From Qipengyuania aurantiaca (GTDB lineage Bacteria > Pseudomonadota > Alphaproteobacteria > Sphingomonadales > Sphingomonadaceae): 64,000 nt of DNA. Below the pieces are notes generated by a model. That model was not told where the DNA came from, did no database searches, and saw only the letters and a list, made by a program, of their open reading frames with translations. The position numbers and the translations under genes were made by a program. Numbering within the stretch: position 1 is the first letter of the stretch; each line of letters starts with the position of its first letter. The DNA is taken from NCBI RefSeq assembly GCF_019711375.1, contig NZ_CP081295.1:248001-312000 (forward strand). The letters are read 5' to 3'. Below are positions 34,582 to 42,009 of the stretch, in pieces.

Positions 34582-36113
34582 GCACCGCCGCCAGCGAAGA
34601 CGACATGTCCGCCATCGCCAAGGGCGGTAAGCAGAATTTTCTCGGCTTCATCCTGCGCCTGCTTGCGCGCCTGCCGTTCCTGTTCATCGCCGGACGGCTC
34701 TACGGGCCCGACGCGCTCGGCCGATTCGCTTCCGCGCTGGTGGTCGTCGAACTGGTGGCGCTGGTCTGCGCCATGGGCGAAAAGCGCGGCCTTGCGCAGC
34801 GCCTTTCCGATGGCGAGGAAGCGCATCCGGCAAACCTCGTTTACGACGGGATGCTGCTCGCACTGATCTTTTCCAGTCTTGCCGCGCTGTTCTTCTGGTT
34901 CGTGCCCGCCCCCCTCTTTCCGAGCGGGGAGTTCACCGAGCTCGACCGGCTCGTTGTACTTGCCATTCCCGGTTACGCGCTGACCGAGATCGTGCTGGCC
35001 GCGCAGGCTTACAAATACGACATCGCCACCACCGTGCGCGCGCGCGCCGTGGTGGAGCCGTGGACGATTTCGATCATGGCAGGCGTGTTCTACTTCGTGC
35101 CCGTCCTGTCGGATTCCGGCCTGTCGCTCGCCTATTTGGTGTCTATCTACGCCGGGCTGGCCGTGGGCCTGTGGTCCTTCTTCCGCAGCTATGGCCCTCC
35201 GCGAAAGTGGCGTCCGCACCCGGTTTACATGGGCCGGATGACCGCCCGCGCCTTGCCGCTGGCGACCGCCGACGCCATCGAATGGGGCACGCGCCGGGTC
35301 GACATCCTCATCCTCGGCCTCTTCGCCGCGCCTGCAGCGGTGGGCGTCTATTACATCGCCCAGCAGGTCGCGAGCCTGCCGCAGAAGCTGAAGACCAGCT
35401 TCGAGCCGATCCTTGGTCCAGTCATCACCAAGAACCTCAAGATCAAGAACTACGAAGCTATCGCCAAGCAGATCTGCCAGGTCGGTTTCTGGATCATCGC
35501 CATGCAGGCCGGCATCGCGCTGGCGCTCGGCGTGCCGGGCGAAGCCGTGATGGGCCTCGTGGGACCGGAATTCGTCGGCGGTACGGGCGCGCTTGCGTTC
35601 CTGCTCGCCGCCGAAGTGGTTGCGGCCACGGCGGTCGTGTCGGAAGCGGTGCTCGTCTACATCGCGCGGGTGCGCAACTTGTGGATCTCCATCGCCACGA
35701 TCGCGGTGCAGGCGTTGCTCACGATCCTCTTCATCGATTTGATGGTCAGCAATGGCTATGGCGAGCCCTTCAAGGCCGCGGCGGCGGCCATCGCGCTGAT
35801 GGTCTCGCTCGGATTGGCCAGCCTGGTGAAAGCCTTCCTGCTGTCGCGCCTGATCAAGCAACCGATCAATCCCTTCCGCTGGTCGCTCGTCTGGGCGGTC
35901 GCGCCGGCGGTGTTGGTGGGCATCCTTGCAACATTCCTTCCCGAATGGGCCGAGCTAGCCTTCGGTGTGCCGGCCATCCTTGCGACCTATGGGTTCGTGA
36001 TCTGGAAACGCGGCTTCGGCCCGGAGGACCGGATGCTGTTCAAGCGCAACAAGTACGCCGCCGCCGAGAAGGACGCGGCCGAGACTTCGCAAACCGTGGC
36101 GGAAAAGAAGTAG
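34578..36113 (+). CDS. Polysaccharide flippase-like membrane protein (Wzx/MATE fold)
   Basis: The protein has 511 residues with about 12-14 hydrophobic helices spread over its length. It has the layout of oligosaccharide flippases: an early LGFILRLLARLPFLFIAGRLYGPDALGRFASA, a mid section with ADAIEWGTRRVDILILGLFA and VGVYYIAQQVASLPQKLKTS, and a Lys/Glu-rich cytoplasmic tail. Such proteins move lipid-linked glycans across the inner membrane. It overlaps gpsA by 4 bases, but there are no glycosyltransferases beside it. The WecG-type gene at 45.8 kb is the nearest candidate partner. Confidence 0.78.
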   Translation: MSTAASEDDMSAIAKGGKQNFLGFILRLLARLPFLFIAGRLYGPDALGRFASALVVVELVALVCAMGEKRGLAQRLSDGEEAHPANLVYDGMLLALIFSSLAALFFWFVPAPLFPSGEFTELDRLVVLAIPGYALTEIVLAAQAYKYDIATTVRARAVVEPWTISIMAGVFYFVPVLSDSGLSLAYLVSIYAGLAVGLWSFFRSYGPPRKWRPHPVYMGRMTARALPLATADAIEWGTRRVDILILGLFAAPAAVGVYYIAQQVASLPQKLKTSFEPILGPVITKNLKIKNYEAIAKQICQVGFWIIAMQAGIALALGVPGEAVMGLVGPEFVGGTGALAFLLAAEVVAATAVVSEAVLVYIARVRNLWISIATIAVQALLTILFIDLMVSNGYGEPFKAAAAAIALMVSLGLASLVKAFLLSRLIKQPINPFRWSLVWAVAPAVLVGILATFLPEWAELAFGVPAILATYGFVIWKRGFGPEDRMLFKRNKYAAAEKDAAETSQTVAEKK

Positions 36114-36154
36114 CGTCTTGGCATCGCGCTTGCCCCACGGCTAAGAGCCGCCTC

Positions 36155-36892
36155 ATGTTCAAGCGCTTGCTTATTCCCGGAGGAGCACTGCTCGTCGTGG
36201 CCATCGGCTCGATGTCGAGCTGGTCGGGCCGCGCCGATCGGATGGCCACACGCCTGTCCGGCGAGGCCGAGACCGCGCTGGAGGCGGAAGGCTTGTCCAT
36301 GGTCGAGGCCACCTTCGCCAACCGTTACGGATCGCCTTCGCGCCACCCCATCCTTTCCGGCGGCGAAGACCTCGATGACGAGCGCCGCACCCGCGCTGCG
36401 CAGCTGGTCAAGAGCGTGCGCGGGGTTGGAGGCGTCAGCTGGGCGGACGGTAGCGTAGTCGCCGATAGCGGCGAGCGCGCTTTCGAACCGCTTCACTGCC
36501 AAGAAGATGTCGAGGGTTTGCTGCGCACGCGCACGATCCGTTTCCAGGAGGCCAGCGCTGCGCTTTTGCCTGCCAGCCGCATGTTGCTGGACGAGGTCGC
36601 TGCCGCGCTCGAACCCTGCTCCGGCGCGATCATCGCCATTATCGGCCATACCGACCGTTCAGGCGACGAGGACGCCAACATCGCGCTCAGCATGGACCGG
36701 GCCCGCGTCGTACGCGAGGCGCTGGTTCGCCGCGGCATCCCGCGCGCCAGCCTGCGCGCGCGCGGACTGGGATCGAGCGAACCGGCCGAGCGCCTCACGC
36801 CCGAAGACCCGGCGAACCGCCGCATCGAATTCTCCGTCATCCGGCTGGAGCCTCTGACTCCCACCCCCGTCGACACGCCGGGCCCGAGGTAG
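36155..36892 (+). CDS. OmpA-family protein with N-terminal BON-like region
   Basis: The protein has 245 residues. A short N-terminal hydrophobic anchor (LLIPGGALLVVAIGSM) is followed by a BON-like segment (about 30-95, ending VRGVGGVSWADGSVV). The C-terminal OmpA domain is near 120-235: IAIIGHTDRSGDEDANIALS and LGSSEPAERLTPEDPANRRI, with the Asp/Arg residues that bind diaminopimelate of peptidoglycan. It is probably anchored in the inner membrane and touches the wall, since no outer-membrane barrel is present. Confidence 0.8.
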   Translation: MFKRLLIPGGALLVVAIGSMSSWSGRADRMATRLSGEAETALEAEGLSMVEATFANRYGSPSRHPILSGGEDLDDERRTRAAQLVKSVRGVGGVSWADGSVVADSGERAFEPLHCQEDVEGLLRTRTIRFQEASAALLPASRMLLDEVAAALEPCSGAIIAIIGHTDRSGDEDANIALSMDRARVVREALVRRGIPRASLRARGLGSSEPAERLTPEDPANRRIEFSVIRLEPLTPTPVDTPGPR

Positions 36893-36907
36893 GAAGGCGC
36901 ACCAAAC

Positions 36908-37033
36908 ATGCCGATATGGTTCGAAGTCATTGCCCTGATGCTGGTCGCCTATCTCTTGGGCCTAACCATCGGCTGGGCGCTGTGGGGCCGCGCGGCTCCC
37001 GTTGAAACCGAAGATACGAAGGACGAAACATGA
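36908..37033 (+). CDS. 41-residue single-pass membrane peptide
   Basis: The ATG at 36908 opens a 41-codon frame starting MPIWFEVIALMLVAYLLGLT, one hydrophobic helix, then GWALWGR and an acidic tail. AGGAAGG lies just upstream and the stop overlaps the ATG of the next gene (ATGA), which argues that it is translated. The topology suggests N-terminus outside and tail in the cytoplasm. It may assemble with the neighbouring membrane-anchored HhH protein. No known family is recognised with certainty. Confidence 0.6.
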   Translation: MPIWFEVIALMLVAYLLGLTIGWALWGRAAPVETEDTKDET

Positions 37034-37497
37034 GCGAACTCCTCGCCGAAAACTGGATCCTGCTCGCGATCGCGCTGGTCGTCGGCCTGCTGGTCGCCTG
37101 GTTCCTCTTCCGCAGCACGCGCCGCACGCGCGTGACGGGTACGAAGAAGGATGTGCTCGACGAGGGCGCCGAGCGTGCGCAGCGCAACAGCGCACTGGTC
37201 GATGCGGCGCCCGCCGCCACCAGCGATCCGCAGCCGCTCAAGGTAAGCGACGGCAATGGCGACGACCTCACGCGCATAAAGGGCGTGGGACCCAAGCTCG
37301 CCGCCCTGCTAGAAAGCCTCGGCGTCACCTCCTTCGCGCAGATCGCAGCCTGGGACGAAGCGGAAATTGATCGGATCGACGGCCAGCTCGGCCGCTTCGA
37401 AGGCCGCATCCGCCGCGACGACTGGACCGGCCAGGCGCGCCTTCTGGCGGACGGCAAATCGGCCGATTTCAACAAAAAATATGGAGCCAGTGCCTGA
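37030..37497 (+). CDS. Membrane-anchored helix-hairpin-helix protein
   Basis: The protein has 155 residues. An N-terminal membrane helix (WILLAIALVVGLLVAWFLF) is followed by a basic stop-transfer, a linker and a C-terminal HhH domain (about 78-145): DDLTRIKGVGPKLAALLESLG, TSFAQIAAWDEAEIDRID and DDWTGQARLLA. This module is widespread in alphaproteobacteria and resembles the HhH of flap-endonuclease-like and ribosomal-protein-like families. A nucleic-acid-binding role at the membrane is inference. It is translationally coupled to the 41-residue peptide. Confidence 0.75.
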   Translation: MSELLAENWILLAIALVVGLLVAWFLFRSTRRTRVTGTKKDVLDEGAERAQRNSALVDAAPAATSDPQPLKVSDGNGDDLTRIKGVGPKLAALLESLGVTSFAQIAAWDEAEIDRIDGQLGRFEGRIRRDDWTGQARLLADGKSADFNKKYGASA

Positions 37498-37501
37498 GGC
37501 A

Positions 37502-37526
37502 GGAACCGAATTCGATCCGGCCCATT
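37502..37526 (+). promoter_or_regulatory. Putative EcfG-type promoter of the second receiver gene
   Basis: GGAAC (37502-37506), N16, CATT (37523-37526) lies about 37 bases before the start codon of the receiver gene. It matches the EcfG-type pattern in the -35 and three of four -10 bases. The region continues into a 14-bp hairpin at 37511-37548. Confidence 0.35.
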
Positions 37527-37548
37527 AGGTTATGTGGGTCGGATCGAA
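37511..37548 (+). other. Stable hairpin just upstream of the receiver ribosome site
   Basis: TTCGATCCGGCCCA (37511-37524) pairs with TGGGTCGGATCGAA (37535-37548) over 14 bases with one G-U pair and a 10-base loop. It ends two bases before the GAGGAGAG ribosome site. No T run follows, so it is not a classical terminator for the preceding operon. It could set mRNA stability or bind a regulator as a palindrome. Confidence 0.5.
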
Positions 37549-37562
37549 CGAGGAGAGCCTGG

Positions 37563-37934
37563 ATGGGACAGCATCAGCAGCCGCTACGCGTACTCGTCGC
37601 CGAAGATGAACTGATCGTGGGTCACGATCTGTGCGACACCGTTTCCGAAGCAGGATACCTGGTCGAAGGACCTTATAACGACCTGTCGAGCGCCATGCTC
37701 GCCTACCAGAAGACCAAGCCCGACATCGCCATTCTCGACATCCAGCTCGACGACGGCATCGTCTATCCGCTGGCCGAACAGATGATGGCCGAAAATGTCG
37801 AGGTGATTTTCCATTCCGGCGCGCTCACGCCGCAGGAAGTCTCGAGCCGTTTCCCGCAGGCACAGGCGCTGTCCAAACCCTGTCCTCCGGCCGAGGTCAT
37901 CCACACCGTCCAGCGCGCCGCCGAAGCCCACTAG
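37563..37934 (+). CDS. Single-domain response regulator (receiver only)
   Basis: The protein has 123 residues, a receiver with no output domain: acidic residues E14/D15 in VAEDE, phospho-acceptor D59 in ILDIQLDDG, S85 and K105 (LSKPCPP). The DIQLxxGxVYPLAEQM pattern matches the receiver at 8473 and the class paired with HWE kinases. It has no adjacent kinase, so the partner is encoded elsewhere, possibly the CheB-CheR-HWE protein. A good GAGGAGAG ribosome site precedes the start. Confidence 0.87.
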   Translation: MGQHQQPLRVLVAEDELIVGHDLCDTVSEAGYLVEGPYNDLSSAMLAYQKTKPDIAILDIQLDDGIVYPLAEQMMAENVEVIFHSGALTPQEVSSRFPQAQALSKPCPPAEVIHTVQRAAEAH

Positions 37935-37951
37935 GCTTTTCTACCTCGCAC

Positions 37952-37977
37952 GGAACTCATGGGCCGCCCGGCCCATT
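37952..37977 (+). promoter_or_regulatory. Putative EcfG-type promoter of the copper-binding bundle gene
   Basis: GGAAC (37952-37956), N17, CATT (37974-37977) lies about 30 bases before the start at 38009. The spacer contains a perfect inverted repeat ATGGGCC-GCCC-GGCCCAT (37959-37976), which could also end transcription of the receiver gene. Confidence 0.38.
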
Positions 37978-38008
37978 CCTTGAGTGCAACCTCAAGGAGA
38001 GAAAGATA

Positions 38009-38407
38009 ATGTCGCTACAGAAAATGGTCGACGCGCACCCGCAGGTGCAGGACAAGACCGAAGAACTCGTCCTCGCCGCGCGCCATGCCATGCTGTGTTC
38101 GCTGTTCTGCACCAGCTGCGCCGATGCCTGCGTGGCCGAAATGTCGGGCAGCGACATGGACATGTCCCAGTGCATCCGCAACTGTCTCGACTGCGCCGAT
38201 GTCTGCGCTGCCACTGCCCGTCTCGCAACCCGCCGCACCGCGCAGAATATCGATGTGCTGCGCAGCCAGCTGGAGACCTGCATCAAGGCCTGCGAAACCT
38301 GCGCCGAGGAATGCGAAAAGCACGACAACGATCATTGCAGGTGGTGCGCCAAGATGTGCCGCGAATGCGCCGACGATTGCCGTAAGGCCCTACCGCTCGT
38401 CCAGTAA
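38009..38407 (+). CDS. Cys-rich four-helix-bundle copper-binding protein
   Basis: The protein has 132 residues with 17 cysteines, most in CxxxC spacing on amphipathic helices: C30/34/37/41, C55/59/62/66, C91/95/98/102 and C110/113/117/120/124. This is the pattern of the DUF326/Csp family, in which Cys-lined helices fill a bundle core with many Cu(I) ions. There is no signal peptide, so it resembles the cytosolic Csp3-like branch. Expected role: copper storage or detoxification. No copper exporter or CueR-like regulator is adjacent. Confidence 0.85.
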   Translation: MSLQKMVDAHPQVQDKTEELVLAARHAMLCSLFCTSCADACVAEMSGSDMDMSQCIRNCLDCADVCAATARLATRRTAQNIDVLRSQLETCIKACETCAEECEKHDNDHCRWCAKMCRECADDCRKALPLVQ

Positions 38408-38455
38408 TTAGGGGCGAGGCGGAATCGGCACCTCGTGGTATGAAGAGACCGAGCC

Positions 38456-38893
38456 ATGCCGAAACTGCGCACCTTCCTGGCGCTGGACACTGCCGACAAG
38501 ATCGCCTCGCTCGAGGCGATTGCGCTGGTGCTCTACGCCAAGCTGCTGATCGCGCGCGTGCCGCCCCGACGGTGGCGCTCGCGCTTCGGTGCAGTGGCAA
38601 GGGCGCATGGGGGAGCTGGCGACCTTGCCACCATCCGCCGCGTCCGCCTCGCCATGCTGCGCGCGCTCAACAACGTCCCCGGCGCACCCAATTGCCTGCC
38701 CCAGGCGCTGGCCGCGCGATGGATGCTGCAGCGGCGCGGGATCGAGGCAAGTCTCTTCATCGGCACGCAGGCCGACGAGGCCGGGAGGCCGCGCTTCCAC
38801 GCCTGGCTAAAGGTGGGCGAGGAATGGGTGACGGGCCTGTGCGACGAAAGCCGGTACACGCTGCTCGTGCCGGGCGATGTGCATACCGCTTGA
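38456..38893 (+). CDS. Lasso-peptide B2-type transglutaminase-like protein (orphan)
   Basis: The protein has 145 residues. It resembles the McjB C-terminal protease: C80 in GAPNCLPQALAARWMLQRRG and H115 in PRFHAWLKVGEEW give the Cys-His pair of the transglutaminase-like fold. The third catalytic residue is not certain. In lasso clusters this protein cleaves the precursor leader, but here no precursor, RRE (B1) or lasso cyclase is nearby. It follows the copper protein by 48 bases and precedes a catabolic operon. It may act on another peptide. Confidence 0.72.
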   Translation: MPKLRTFLALDTADKIASLEAIALVLYAKLLIARVPPRRWRSRFGAVARAHGGAGDLATIRRVRLAMLRALNNVPGAPNCLPQALAARWMLQRRGIEASLFIGTQADEAGRPRFHAWLKVGEEWVTGLCDESRYTLLVPGDVHTA

Positions 38894-38968
38894 GAGCGGC
38901 TACACCGCCCCTTGCGCAGTGTTTGGTCCTCTGCCATCGGCAGCGGAGAAAGTTTCAAAGGAGACCAC

Positions 38969-40165
38969 ATGGCTGGCCCGAATAGTGGGATGGTGCCGTT
39001 CGATTGGCAGGACCCGTTCAATCTCGACGAACAGCTGACCGAGGAAGAGCGGATGATCCGCGACGCCGCGCACGGCTTTGCGCAAGGCGAACTCCAGCCG
39101 CGCGTGATCGAAGCGTTCAACAAGGAACTCGACGCGCCCGAACTCTTCCCCCTGATGGGTGAAGCCGGCCTGCTGGGCGCGACCGTGCCGGAAGAATATG
39201 GTGGCGCAGGCGCAAGCTATGTCGCCTACGGCCTCATCGCGCGCGAGATCGAGCGCGTCGACAGCGGCTATCGCTCGATGGCCAGTGTCCAGTCCAGTCT
39301 CGTGATGTATCCGATCCATGCCTATGGTTCGGTAGAACAGAAGCGGAAGTACCTGCCCGGCCTCGCCAGCGGCCAGCTGATCGGCTGCTTCGGCCTGACC
39401 GAACCCGATGCAGGCAGCGACCCTGCCGGCATGAAAACCACCGCCAAGAAGGTCGATGGCGGCTATGTCCTCAACGGTTCGAAGACCTGGATCTCCAACT
39501 CGCCCTTCGCCGACGTTTTCGTCGTCTGGGCGAAGAGCGAAGAACATGGCGGCGGCATTCGCGGCTTCGTGCTCGAAAAGGGCATGAAGGGCCTCTCGGC
39601 GCCCAAGATCGAGGGCAAGATCTCGCTGCGCGCCAGCACCACCGGCATGATCGTGATGGACGAGGTCGAAGTGGGCGAGGACGCGCTGCTTCCCGAAGTG
39701 CAGGGGCTGAAGGGTCCGTTCGGCTGCCTCAACCGCGCGCGTTACGGCATCAGCTGGGGCGCGCTGGGTGCGGCGGAATTCTGCATGCACGCCGCGCGCC
39801 AATACGGCCTAGACCGCCAGCAGTTCGGCGTGCCGCTTGCTTCCAAGCAGCTCTACCAACTCAAGCTCGCCGACATGATGACCGAAATCTCGCTCGGCCT
39901 GCAGGGTTCGCTTCGCGTTGGCCGCTTGATGGACGAAGGCAAGTTCTCGCCGGACATGATTTCCATCGTGAAGCGCAACAATGTCGGCAAGGCGCTCGAT
40001 ATCGCTCGCAAGGCCCGTGACATGCACGGCGGCAACGGCATCTCGGAAGAATACCAGGTGATCCGTCACATGGTAAACCTCGAGACGGTCAACACCTACG
40101 AAGGCACGCATGACGTCCATGCGCTGATCCTGGGCCGCGCCATCACGGGGATCGCCGCATTCTGA
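38969..40165 (+). CDS. gcdH: Glutaryl-CoA dehydrogenase (acyl-CoA dehydrogenase family)
   Basis: The protein has 398 residues. AAAGGAGA precedes the ATG at 38969. The GCDH signature [20 protein letters not shown] is present, with [14 protein letters not shown] and the FAD-binding region. The catalytic Glu lies in [15 protein letters not shown]. It oxidatively decarboxylates glutaryl-CoA to crotonyl-CoA in lysine, tryptophan and related breakdown, passing electrons to ETF. Crotonyl-CoA could go on to the enoyl-CoA hydratase and thiolase at 43-45 kb. Confidence 0.92.
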   Translation: MAGPNSGMVPFDWQDPFNLDEQLTEEERMIRDAAHGFAQGELQPRVIEAFNKELDAPELFPLMGEAGLLGATVPEEYGGAGASYVAYGLIAREIERVDSGYRSMASVQSSLVMYPIHAYGSVEQKRKYLPGLASGQLIGCFGLTEPDAGSDPAGMKTTAKKVDGGYVLNGSKTWISNSPFADVFVVWAKSEEHGGGIRGFVLEKGMKGLSAPKIEGKISLRASTTGMIVMDEVEVGEDALLPEVQGLKGPFGCLNRARYGISWGALGAAEFCMHAARQYGLDRQQFGVPLASKQLYQLKLADMMTEISLGLQGSLRVGRLMDEGKFSPDMISIVKRNNVGKALDIARKARDMHGGNGISEEYQVIRHMVNLETVNTYEGTHDVHALILGRAITGIAAF

Positions 40166-40206
40166 TCCCCTTTCCTACTTTTCGGATATGGAGCATCGCA
40201 GGGCGC

Positions 40207-40320
40207 ATGAGCATGCACGATCCCGCTGAAACCCGCAGCTTTGGCGGGATTGGCGTGCCTAGAGGTTTTTCGACCAAGACCGTGTTCCATCCGTTCCACC
40301 CTGTAGGAGAGACTGCATGA
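40207..40320 (+). CDS. Possible 37-residue leader ORF before maiA
   Basis: The frame runs from ATG at 40207 to a TGA that overlaps the maiA start (ATGA), encoding MSMHDPAETRSFGGIGVPRG and 17 more residues. AGGGCGC lies upstream. It contains a hairpin ATCCCGC/GCGGGAT (40220-40226 and 40244-40250). It may be a real coupled mini-gene or chance; there is no family match. Confidence 0.25.
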   Translation: MSMHDPAETRSFGGIGVPRGFSTKTVFHPFHPVGETA

Positions 40321-40961
40321 TCCGCCTGCATGGCTACTATCGCAGTTCGACCAGCTACCGCCTGCGCATCGCGCTGGAGCTGAAGGGGCTGGAATACGAG
40401 TATGTGCCGGTCAACCTGCTCACAGCTGAGCAGAAGGGCGAGGCCTTCACCAGCCGCAACCCCTTCGGCTCGGTCCCGCTGCTCGAAGCGGACGGTAAGG
40501 ACCGCGTACAGTCAATGGCGCAAATCGAGTGGCTCGACGAAGCCTATCCTGACAAGCCGTTGCTGCCTTCGGACATCGAAGACCGGTACGTCGCGCGCGA
40601 ACTGGCCTATGCCATTGCAACCGAGCTGCACGCGCCGCTGAACCTGCCGGTGCTGAAGTATCTCGCCAATGAGTACGGCAAGTCGCAGGACGAAATTGCG
40701 GTCTGGTATCGCCACTGCCTCGCCCGCACGCTCGACCCGCTTGAAGCGCGGCTGGCGCAGCTTGGCACCGGCGACTTCCTGTTCGACACCCCCGGCTTCT
40801 TCGAGGTCTGCTTGCTCCCGCAAGTCTACAATGCGCGGCGGTTCGAGTACGACTTCTCCGATAAACCGCATATCGAACGGATCGAGGCGGCCTGCCTCGC
40901 CCTTCCCGAATTCCAGCGCGCCCATCCGGACGCGCAGCCCGACAATCCCGAAAACCAATAA
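40317..40961 (+). CDS. maiA: Maleylacetoacetate isomerase
   Basis: The protein has 214 residues of the zeta-class glutathione-transferase fold. The active-site YYRSSTSYRLRIAL near residues 7-20 is the MaiA/GSTZ signature, and VNLLTAEQKGEAFTSRNPFG and SVPLLEADG follow. It isomerises maleylacetoacetate to fumarylacetoacetate with glutathione, in the homogentisate route of tyrosine and phenylalanine breakdown. The next enzyme, fumarylacetoacetase, starts 15 bases downstream. Confidence 0.93.
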   Translation: MIRLHGYYRSSTSYRLRIALELKGLEYEYVPVNLLTAEQKGEAFTSRNPFGSVPLLEADGKDRVQSMAQIEWLDEAYPDKPLLPSDIEDRYVARELAYAIATELHAPLNLPVLKYLANEYGKSQDEIAVWYRHCLARTLDPLEARLAQLGTGDFLFDTPGFFEVCLLPQVYNARRFEYDFSDKPHIERIEAACLALPEFQRAHPDAQPDNPENQ

Positions 40962-40976
40962 GAGAGAGGACCTTCC

Positions 40977-41987
40977 ATGAAACTCGCCACGCTGAAAGAC
41001 GGAACCCGCGACGGCAAGCTGGTGGTCGTCTCCAAGGACCTCACCCGCTATTGCGCCGCCGACAACATCGCCCCGACCATGCAGGCCGCGCTCGACAATT
41101 GGGACGAGGTCGCGCCCAAGCTGAACGCGCTCTACACCGATGTCGAACACCAGGCCGTACCCTGCGAGCGCTTCCACGAACGCGAGGCGCATTCGCCGCT
41201 GCCCCGCGCCTATCAGTGGGCCGACGGCTCGGCCTATATCAACCACGTCGAGCTGGTGCGTAAGGCGCGCGGTGCCGAAGTGCCCGAGAGCTTCTACCAC
41301 GACCCGCTTATGTACCAGGGCGGCAGCGACAACTTCCTCGCCCCGCGCGACGACATCCCGCTGAAGGACACCAAGTGGGGCTGCGACATGGAAGGCGAGA
41401 TTGCGGTCATCACCGACGATGTGCCGATGGGCGTGTCGAGCGAAGAGGCGGCGGACCACATTAAGCTGGTCATGCTGGTGAACGACGTGAGCCTGCGCGG
41501 CCTGATCCCGGGCGAACTCGCCAAGGGCTTTGGCTTCTTCCAGTCCAAGCCCGCCAGCGCCTTCAGCCCCGTCGCGGTCACGCCCGACGAACTGGGCGAT
41601 GCGTGGAAGGGAAGCGTCATCCACCTGCCGCTGATGGTCGACTACAATGGCGAGCCCTTCGGCCGCGCCAACGCCGGGGTCGATGCGACCTTCAGCCTCG
41701 CAGATCTCGTCGCCCATGCCGCCAAGACCCGCGATCTGGGTGCCGGCACGATCATCGGGTCGGGTACGGTCTCGAACCAGGGTCCCGATGGCGATCCGGG
41801 CAAGCCGGTGGCCGATGGCGGCCTCGGCTACAGCTGCATCGCCGAAATACGCATGATCGAGACCATCGCCGACGGTGAGGCCAAGACGCGCTTCATGGCA
41901 CCGGGCGACACCGTCCGCGTCGAGATGAAGGACGCCGAAGGCCATTCGATCTTCGGCGCCATCGAACAGAAGGTCGTCGAGGGGTAG
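40977..41987 (+). CDS. fahA: Fumarylacetoacetate hydrolase family protein
   Basis: The protein has 336 residues. It has an N-terminal FAH cap (MKLATLKDGTRDGKLVVVSK) and the catalytic FAH domain. CDMEGEIAVI contributes Glu metal ligands, and GGSDNFLAPRDD and IIGSGTVSNQG are family motifs. It hydrolyses fumarylacetoacetate to fumarate and acetoacetate. Placed directly after maiA, it completes the last two steps of tyrosine catabolism. homogentisate dioxygenase is not in the window. An AGAGAGGA site precedes the start. Confidence 0.9.
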   Translation: MKLATLKDGTRDGKLVVVSKDLTRYCAADNIAPTMQAALDNWDEVAPKLNALYTDVEHQAVPCERFHEREAHSPLPRAYQWADGSAYINHVELVRKARGAEVPESFYHDPLMYQGGSDNFLAPRDDIPLKDTKWGCDMEGEIAVITDDVPMGVSSEEAADHIKLVMLVNDVSLRGLIPGELAKGFGFFQSKPASAFSPVAVTPDELGDAWKGSVIHLPLMVDYNGEPFGRANAGVDATFSLADLVAHAAKTRDLGAGTIIGSGTVSNQGPDGDPGKPVADGGLGYSCIAEIRMIETIADGEAKTRFMAPGDTVRVEMKDAEGHSIFGAIEQKVVEG

Positions 41988-42001
41988 TCGGCTACCCCTC
42001 G
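41978..42001. terminator. Hairpin between convergent genes, overlapping the fahA stop
   Basis: CGAGGGGTAG (41978-41987) pairs perfectly with CTACCCCTCG (41992-42001) around a four-base loop TCGG. It ends exactly at the fahA stop codon TAG and stands 9 bases from the convergent acyl-CoA dehydrogenase stop. There is no T run on either strand, so termination would be hairpin-only or Rho-assisted. Confidence 0.5.
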
Positions 42002-42009
42002 CACAGTCG

